This document shows positions 58,001-64,000 of a stretch of 64,000 nt of DNA, one piece after another (within the stretch, counting starts at the first letter, position 1; every line of letters begins with the position of its first letter). The DNA comes from Linnemannia elongata (Eukaryota > Mortierellomycota > Mortierellomycetes > Mortierellales > Mortierellaceae). The notes under the pieces were generated by a model, which saw only the letters and a program-made list of their open reading frames with translations, was not told the DNA's origin and searched no databases. A program made the translations under genes and the position numbers. The stretch is from contig JAXBDG010000007.1 in the NCBI GenBank assembly GCA_036320915.1, positions 124,001 through 188,000 on the forward strand. The letters run 5' to 3'.

Positions 58001-60068
58001 CGAGTACCCCATGCCCCAGCCTGTCGTCAGCTTCATTGTTATGCCTGACTCGTCCTTGGAGTACAATGGATTCTCGGTCTATTGCGTCCAGGCCAAGGCT
58101 GTCCAGCAGTACATTATCAAGGGCCTTGAGCCTCACGACAAGAACAAGTGTCAGATCTTTGAGTCCGTCCCTCCTGCAGCCAAGATGGCCGAGCCCAAGA
58201 TCACGCGCACCAACTCCAAGAATAACACCCCCAAGGCTTCCAACTCGCCTTCGATCAAGGATACCGATGCTGCCGATGCATCCATTCTCTTCAAGTCGGA
58301 CGCGGCTACTGGAGTAGCGACTGAAGGCCTTGAAGGAAAAGTGCCAGAGAAGCCGATCAAGTTGCATGGACCCGTCATTAACGGCGCCATCGCCAAGCTG
58401 AAGGAGAAGAAGCGCAACTCGTCCAACGACAGCCAGAACGGAAATGATGGAGCTGACAAGAAGGAGTCACCCAAGATGCCAACGTCAGGACGTATGGGAA
58501 GGAAGACAAGCCAAGACATGTCTCTTACCGCTCCTCCTTCGGAAGTCAAGAAGGCTGCCTCAACTCCTGTGGTGCTCGGCGAGACCAAGGGCTCGGCCGA
58601 TGCCAAGAACTCAGGACGCAATAGTATACGCAACCAGCCCAGCCGCACGCAGGATGCTACCGACGGCACTTCGCCAGCAGCGGAGCAATCTTCGTTGGCT
58701 TCTGGCGACAACATTTCTATTACCCTTGGCGATCTCCAAACTATGCTGTTGGCTATGGAGGACAAGATTGCATCTCGCTTTGAGAAGAAGTTGAATGCAG
58801 AGTTGGAGCTGCAGTACAGGAAGATGGACCAAGACCAAATTGTCAGACAGGAGGCGGTTTTGAAGTTGGTCTCGCAGACCCTCGCCAAGAACACTGAGCA
58901 GCTTTTGGTCCAGACGGTCAACAAGGAGATCCAGAACTCTGTCATTCCCTCGCTCAATAAGGTTATTGGAGCAGCAGTAGAGCGTCAAATCGCTCGCACC
59001 ATGGGCGACGCAGCTGCAAAGGTAATACTGGCACCTTTCTCGTGCTGATGCCCACTATCAGCTGGTATGATATCTACATCTAACTAACATTTGTCGATCG
59101 TAATTTTCAACTTGACCTGATAGACATTGCCTTCGGCCATTGAGGCGGCGGTGAGCGACAATGTGGAGAGGGTGATGACGGGATCGGATTTCATGACCAA
59201 TTTGACAGCCCAGGTGGCTACGACTATTCGCCCTTCGATCGAGGATTCGTTCAAGGAGAGCTTTACCAAGGTCTTGATCCCTTCATACCAGAAGGCGACT
59301 CAAGCCATGTTCCAACAGATCCACTCTGCTTTCCAGAGTGGTATTGAGGACTTGACGGCGGCCAACCAGAAAGACCAGGAGTCGATCGAAGCCCTCAACA
59401 CCAACATCAAGAAGGTCGCGTCGAATGTCGAGGGTATCCAAGCAAGTCTTGCGCAGGCGCAGCACGCACAGTCTGAGGGACCATTGAGCGGCGGCGGTGG
59501 CCCTGGACGTCTTGATTCGCAGCGCCGTAGCATTGCCAGCGGACTCCAGAGAACCTTGCAGGGCGAGGATTATTCCGGCGCGTCCAACTATGGATCTCGC
59601 AGGACCTCACAACAACCCTCACCCACCGAGTCCAAGCAGACGTCGGCCATCAACCAGTTGATCGCTTATGGCGATTTTGAGGGTGCATTCACCCAGGCTT
59701 TGTCGACCAACGAGCCCAGCGCAGTATTCCATATCTGTAGCAAGGTCTCGCCCCGCGCCGTCTTCCAGCAGACATCGTCCAACCCTAGCGGTACCCTGAG
59801 TCAGCCTGTCTTGTTGGCGCTGACACATCACTTGGCGAACGAGCAGTTGGGTCAGAACTTGGGGATCCGCTTGACGTGGCTCCAGGAGATTCTGATGCGC
59901 CTCAACCCCAAGGATCCTTTGCTGGGCGATCATATGGCAAGGATTCTTCCAACTGTCCAGGCTCGTCTGGAGGCAACATATACTGAGGTCGCTAATAGCG
60001 GCGAAGCGAACCCGCATTTGCATACGCTACAGCTTTTGTTGCGCTATGTTCACAGCATGCAACTTTGA
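55052..60068 (+). CDS. EDC4: enhancer of mRNA decapping 4 (EDC4/Ge-1)
   Basis: Six exons, 55052-55800, 55989-56513, 56632-56825, 56927-57357, 57456-59021 and 59124-60068, giving 1469 residues. The first 430 residues are Gln/Pro/Met-rich and disordered, with short leucine motifs SLLDMLHGG, LKLALFGPP, LKMALFGSA and NLLAMLQMS. The WD40 propeller (about 430-780) includes LLRGHTDQVIDMCFS, LIIWDLS and TASEDGTVKLWDL. A Ser-rich linker and coiled-coil helices (about 900-1180) lead to the alpha-helical Ge-1 C-terminus: FEGAFTQALSTNEPS, HHLANEQLGQNLGIRLTWLQ and LQLLLRYVHSM. EDC4 scaffolds Dcp1-Dcp2 in P-bodies. AATAAA at 60077. Confidence 0.94.
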
Positions 60069-60413
60069 TCGGAAATAATAAAATAGCATTACCATGTTCA
60101 TACTTTATTACAGTCTTTTAGTAAGATTTTGTCCCTTTGTCCAGATGGGACTTAAATTCATATGCTACCCAATTTCACAGGGATGCCTTTCAGTTGGCTC
60201 GAATCTGTTTCCTCGGCTCAAATTAAACCGGCTTTTGTTGCCTCCGAAATTCGTGTCTCCTTGTCTGCCTCCACTTGCGGGTAGTTTTATTTTATCCTTC
60301 GAGAGAACTGGGCGCGTCGTTTCTTCTTTTCTCATTCCATCTCTCCTTTCTTCATTAGCCACATCCCTTTCCCTCCTTTCTCCTCTCGTTATCTCTACTC
60401 TCAATCCGCGACA
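60069..60413. other. intergenic, EDC4 3' end and amidase promoter
   Basis: The first 20 bp carries the EDC4 poly(A) signal. The rest is a T/C-rich leader for the amidase. Nothing else was seen. Confidence 0.65.
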
Positions 60414-63085
60414 ATGGCCCACAACACAACACCCTCATCATCAACCTACAACCTCGTCGACCCAAAGACCCCCATCGTCTCCGGAAGACTCCTCGCCTTC
60501 CTCACCAACTTTCTCGAGCTCGTTGGTGAGCCCCTCGGAGTCACATCCTATCTCTGCGCCGATGCTGGACTCTACGTCCTCCGCAACAAGGATTACACCG
60601 AGCCACCTACCACCATGCCTGTCTGGACGCCTGTTAACAAAATGATCCAGGCTGCTGTGGCCGACCCCAAGACCAACACGGTTACTGCTCAGGATTACTT
60701 GACCGCTTTGCAGCATGACGCTGATGCCCAGGCTGCGAAGACTGCTGGTGTAAAGGCTGCTGCTGGAGGAGAGGATAATCATCGGTTCTTAACGTGTCGT
60801 GACTTTTATGTTGCTTACAGGTCTGGACATTGCACCCCCACCACGGTAATTCCTACCACTTCTTCGTCTTTGGCGGTATGTCTTTCAAGAAGAAGTATGA
60901 GTGCTGACAAACTCTCGTGTCAACTGGCGTGTAGGTTGCGGAGCAATTGATCGAGCGCATTCAAGCCTCCAGCGAGATATCGCCATCCCTGGGAGCTGTC
61001 TGGAACTGGAACAAGGAAAAGATCGTGAAGCAGGCACAGGATTCAACTGCGCGTTATCAGAATGGAACACCTCTCAGTATTGTTGATGGTGTCCCTGTCA
61101 TTGTCAAAGGTAACCTATTCATACCCCAGCTTTTGCCGTTGAGGTAGTCAGTCGGGCCTTTTTGTGTATTTGTGTGTATTTGGTTTGTTGTGTGGGAAAA
61201 GCGCACAGATCTCTCCGTGTCTCTTTCCTTCATCTTTACTTTTGTTCACATGTAATTAATCTTTTTTGTCCCTCCGACCCGTGGTCTCGATCATTAACCA
61301 TGTCTGTGATAGACGAGGTTGATATTGAGGGGTTCGAGACTGGAGTAGGCACAAGCTATATCAACAAGGGCAACCCGGCCAAGGAAGACGCCCACCTGGT
61401 CGCACTCCTCCGTAGCCACGGAGCCATCATCATCGGCAAATCGACCATGCACGAGATTGGTAAGCCACTTATTGCCTTTCGTGGAGTACAATAAATGTGC
61501 TCTCAATCGATCGAGAGCCGGCATGTGTCTTTTGTAGGCGAAGCTGTATCTAATCATTCATCCATTATTTTTCTTCGATGCTGCTCAATTGGGCATCAGG
61601 ACTGGGAATCACCAACTTCAATCCCAGCACCACAACCCCTCGCAACCCCTACGGACCCGCACACTCGACTGGGGGCAGTTCCGGAGGTTCTGGCGCCGCT
61701 GTTGGCTCAGGGTAAGGCTTCTTCATCAGTTCAACTGGTTACTATGAAAATGTGCTTGGTTTTCTTATTGTATGATTTGAAGATAGAAGGACAAAAAGAT
61801 ATTCACTACGATTCCTCGCTTTATTTTTCGACACTCCGCTCTAGGCTTTGCCCAATTGCAATTGGTTGTGATGGCGGTGGATCGGTTCGTATCCCCTCGT
61901 CGTACTGTGGAATCTATGGATTAAAGCCTACCCAGGGACGCATTTCAGGACGAGGAGAGTACCCTTTGGCACCCACAGTTGCCATCAGTGGACCCATGTG
62001 TGCATCCATGGAGGATCTGTCGATCGTCTACGCCATCATCGCCGGACGTGACAACCAGGTACCTTTTACACTCTTCTAAAAAAAAAAGATACAAGTATGA
62101 TTTAGAGTTGAGAGCACGAACTATCTTCTCACACGCGTTATTTCTTCATTGACAACTCGTAGGACCCCAACTCGCTTCTCCAACCAACCGCCGTCCTACC
62201 TTCGCCTACTAACCTCATCTCCAGCCCCCAGAAGGGACAGTTGCAGGGATTGCGTATTGGAATTTACCGTCGTTGGTTTGAGGATGTGACGCACCCCGAG
62301 ATCGCTCAGGTCTGCTACAAGATGCTGGACAGCCTTGTCAAGGACCATGGTGCTGTGTTGGTCGATATTGAGATCCCCGAGCTCTTTGAAAACGGCAAGG
62401 CGCATAATATTACTATTTCCGGCGAGATGCTTTCCAAGATCAGCGTACGTATTGTCTCCTCTAGAGTGTTGAATGTAAATGCAATTTGCTACTAAAGGGA
62501 CCACGAGCTAAATGTACACTTTTCCTTGATTCTGAATAATAGACTGGCCGCAAGAAGTTGAACCATCAGTCGAGACTGGAATTGGCAATGGTTGCTAGTT
62601 TGCGCATTCAGGACTACGTGAAGGCACAGCAACAAAGAACACGCAGCATCCGGTTCTTGGAGTCACTCTTTGGTCACAAGGAGAACGACCCTCACCATCA
62701 CGCACAGTACCCTTGCCTCGGTGGTCACGAAGCTGGTGTGGTCGATGTGATTGTTACACCTACTATTGCCAACTTGCCACCCAAGGTGCATCCTGGCGCC
62801 GAGTCCCACGGCGAGTCAAACTACTTGAACACCGTCAAGGGTATGCAGTACATGATGATGGCCAATTTCACGGGTATCCCTGGTATCACTGCTGTTGCTG
62901 GTTACACTGCAGAGGAATACAAGCACATTAACGGCGACCGGTATGAGACGGGTTTGCCGATCGGTATCCAGTTCATGTCACAGTGGTGGGATGAAAAGCG
63001 GTTGATCCATGTAGCCAATGTTTGCGAGCAGGTCTTGGAGACGCGTCAGAAGCCCAAGATCTGGTTGGGCGACTATGTTCTGTAG
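60414..63085 (+). CDS. amidase-signature enzyme, FAAH-type
   Basis: Seven exons, 60414-60845, 60935-61109, 61313-61459, 61600-61711, 61845-62058, 62163-62444 and 62543-63085, giving 634 residues. The Ser-Ser-Lys triad is visible: K202 in GVPVIVKDEVD, the cis-Ser pair S278/S279 in [17 protein letters not shown], and nucleophile S302 in [28 protein letters not shown] and [18 protein letters not shown] are also family-typical. The extra N-terminal 100 residues hold a hydrophobic helix ([18 protein letters not shown]) that could anchor it at a membrane, as in fatty acid amide hydrolases. Likely reaction: hydrolysis of fatty amides or related amides; the exact substrate is unknown. AATAAA at 63133. 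Confidence 0.92.
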
Positions 63086-63647
63086 AATCCCTCTCCATCC
63101 TTTCGTCCTACGCGAGATCTCATAACACCCTTAATAAATCCATGTCCCTATGTACAAGACCCATCCGGCAAAGCTATCCATCTGTTAAAAAAGGTCGCGT
63201 CAGGATCATGTTGCGGTGGGTGTGTCCAGGTAAGAGCAGACGTGGATGTTAGCCAAGCAGCTACCTTTGTATGAGTGGATATGTTTTCTACGCACCTATA
63301 GTCGATCGATGGTTGCGGTCGTTGTTAGCGAGTGATGGATGTTTTGTTTTTATTTGCACTTTACCAATCAATGCTCAAAGGTCTGTGTGCCCCCCCCTTC
63401 CTGCATGCTGGTTGATGCACAACCTTGACCCGCTCTGTATATGAATGCATGTGCAATTATAAAGGGTTGAGAAATCAAACAGTCCTATACCTGTAAAGCG
63501 AAAGAGTGAGTCCATGAGAAAGAATGAAAGAAGAGGGGAAGGCCATTCTTTTTCTTTTTTTTTTTTTTTTTTTTTTTTTTCCCTTCTTTTTTTTGTCTTT
63601 CATTCTTCAGTTCCCTTTGCTCTCCTCAACAACAAACAAGCACAACA
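63086..63647. other. intergenic, amidase 3' flank and STM1-like promoter
   Basis: A poly(A) signal near 63133, then mixed sequence with a T run at about 63557-63580 and a CT-rich leader. No gene was seen. Confidence 0.65.
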
Positions 63648-63885
63648 ATGGCTTCAACAAACATGTTTGACCTCCTAAACGACGACGCGCAGGACCAGGA
63701 GATCAAGGTCCCCGCCGTCGCCAAGGCTACTCCCTCCAAGCCTGCCGCAAAGGCCACTCCTGCCGCTGGTGGTGCTAGTGGTGCTAACCGGTCTGCTGGT
63801 GGAGATAACAGAGGTCCCCGCAAGGATGCTGGTGCTGGTGGTGCTCGTCAGAACAGACCCAGACCTGCCAATGATCCCAACGAAG
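63648..63885 (+). CDS. STM1: STM1/SERBP1-like ribosome-binding protein, first exon only
   Basis: The ATG at 63648 opens 79 codons, ending at a GTAATA donor after GAAG (63885), with one base carried over. The start MASTNMFDLLNDD matches the NPFDLLGND-type N-terminus of Stm1/SERBP1 proteins, and ARQNRPRPANDPNEG matches the following RxNRPRP motif. The middle is Ala/Gly/Lys-rich and disordered. Family members clamp idle 80S ribosomes through the mRNA channel and bind RNA. The remaining exons lie beyond the window edge. Confidence 0.8.
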
Positions 63886-64000
63886 GTAATACTCATACAC
63901 GATACCCATACAGCAAGTACATACACTCTCAAGGAAGAGCAGGATAAAGGGAAAAAAAGAACACCAACAAAGAACAAAAACGCGCACACGATACGGTTCA

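Noticed and set aside
57471..58957. Long antisense frames over EDC4
   Set aside because: Shadows of the EDC4 exon, whose WD40 and helical regions are clearly the coding strand.

Overview
This window looks like nuclear DNA of an early-diverging fungus, most likely of the Mortierella type (Mortierellomycota). That is an inference from gene content and architecture, not a match. Most genes are split by short GT-AG introns of about 50-260 bp. Non-coding DNA is full of pyrimidine tracts, (CT)n and long A/T homopolymers. Two tRNA genes and several eukaryote-only complexes are present (GPI transamidase, EDC4, RAP1, CHFR). There are no operons, and all products were inferred by reading translated exons.

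Layout. 1-4.3 kb: the tail of an unknown gene, then HMG-CoA lyase with a C-terminal SKL, and a convergent methyltransferase carrying a 66-residue His-rich insert. 4.3-12.5 kb: gene-poor, with one small hypothetical gene, tRNA-Gly and tRNA-Tyr, and stacked 3' ends of an apparent LINE-like element just upstream of both tRNAs. 12.5-27.7 kb: a DNA ligase with a C-terminal PBZ finger, a bacterial-type alpha/beta hydrolase, RAP1, a GNAT acetyltransferase, a PRXL2-like peroxiredoxin, a broken wax-synthase-like fragment and vacuolar carboxypeptidase Y. 27.7-45.6 kb: almost empty apart from one four-finger CreA/Mig1-like zinc-finger gene. 45.6-64 kb: dense, with a histidine phosphatase, CHFR (FHA-RING-PBZ), a BARD1/BRCA1-like RING-BRCT protein, PIG-U, EDC4, a FAAH-type amidase and the first exon of an STM1/SERBP1-like gene.

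The strongest theme is genome maintenance. A PBZ-tagged DNA ligase, a PBZ-tagged CHFR ubiquitin ligase and a BARD1-like RING-BRCT protein lie in one window, with the telomere protein RAP1 between them. PBZ fingers bind poly(ADP-ribose) in animals. The first three genes each carry copies of the 9-mer GGTGGCAAA in their promoter or first introns: three, two and three exact copies. This 9-mer is the yeast Rpn4/PACE site, and about 0.5 copies are expected by chance in 64 kb. RAP1 and the ordinary housekeeping genes lack it upstream. I propose a co-regulated PAR/ubiquitin DNA-damage module; this is a hypothesis.

The remaining genes are metabolic or RNA-related: leucine/ketone-body catabolism, GPI anchoring, decapping, vacuolar proteolysis and fatty-amide turnover. 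Exon boundaries were placed by hand on GT-AG sites, and reading frames were checked for continuity across every junction.
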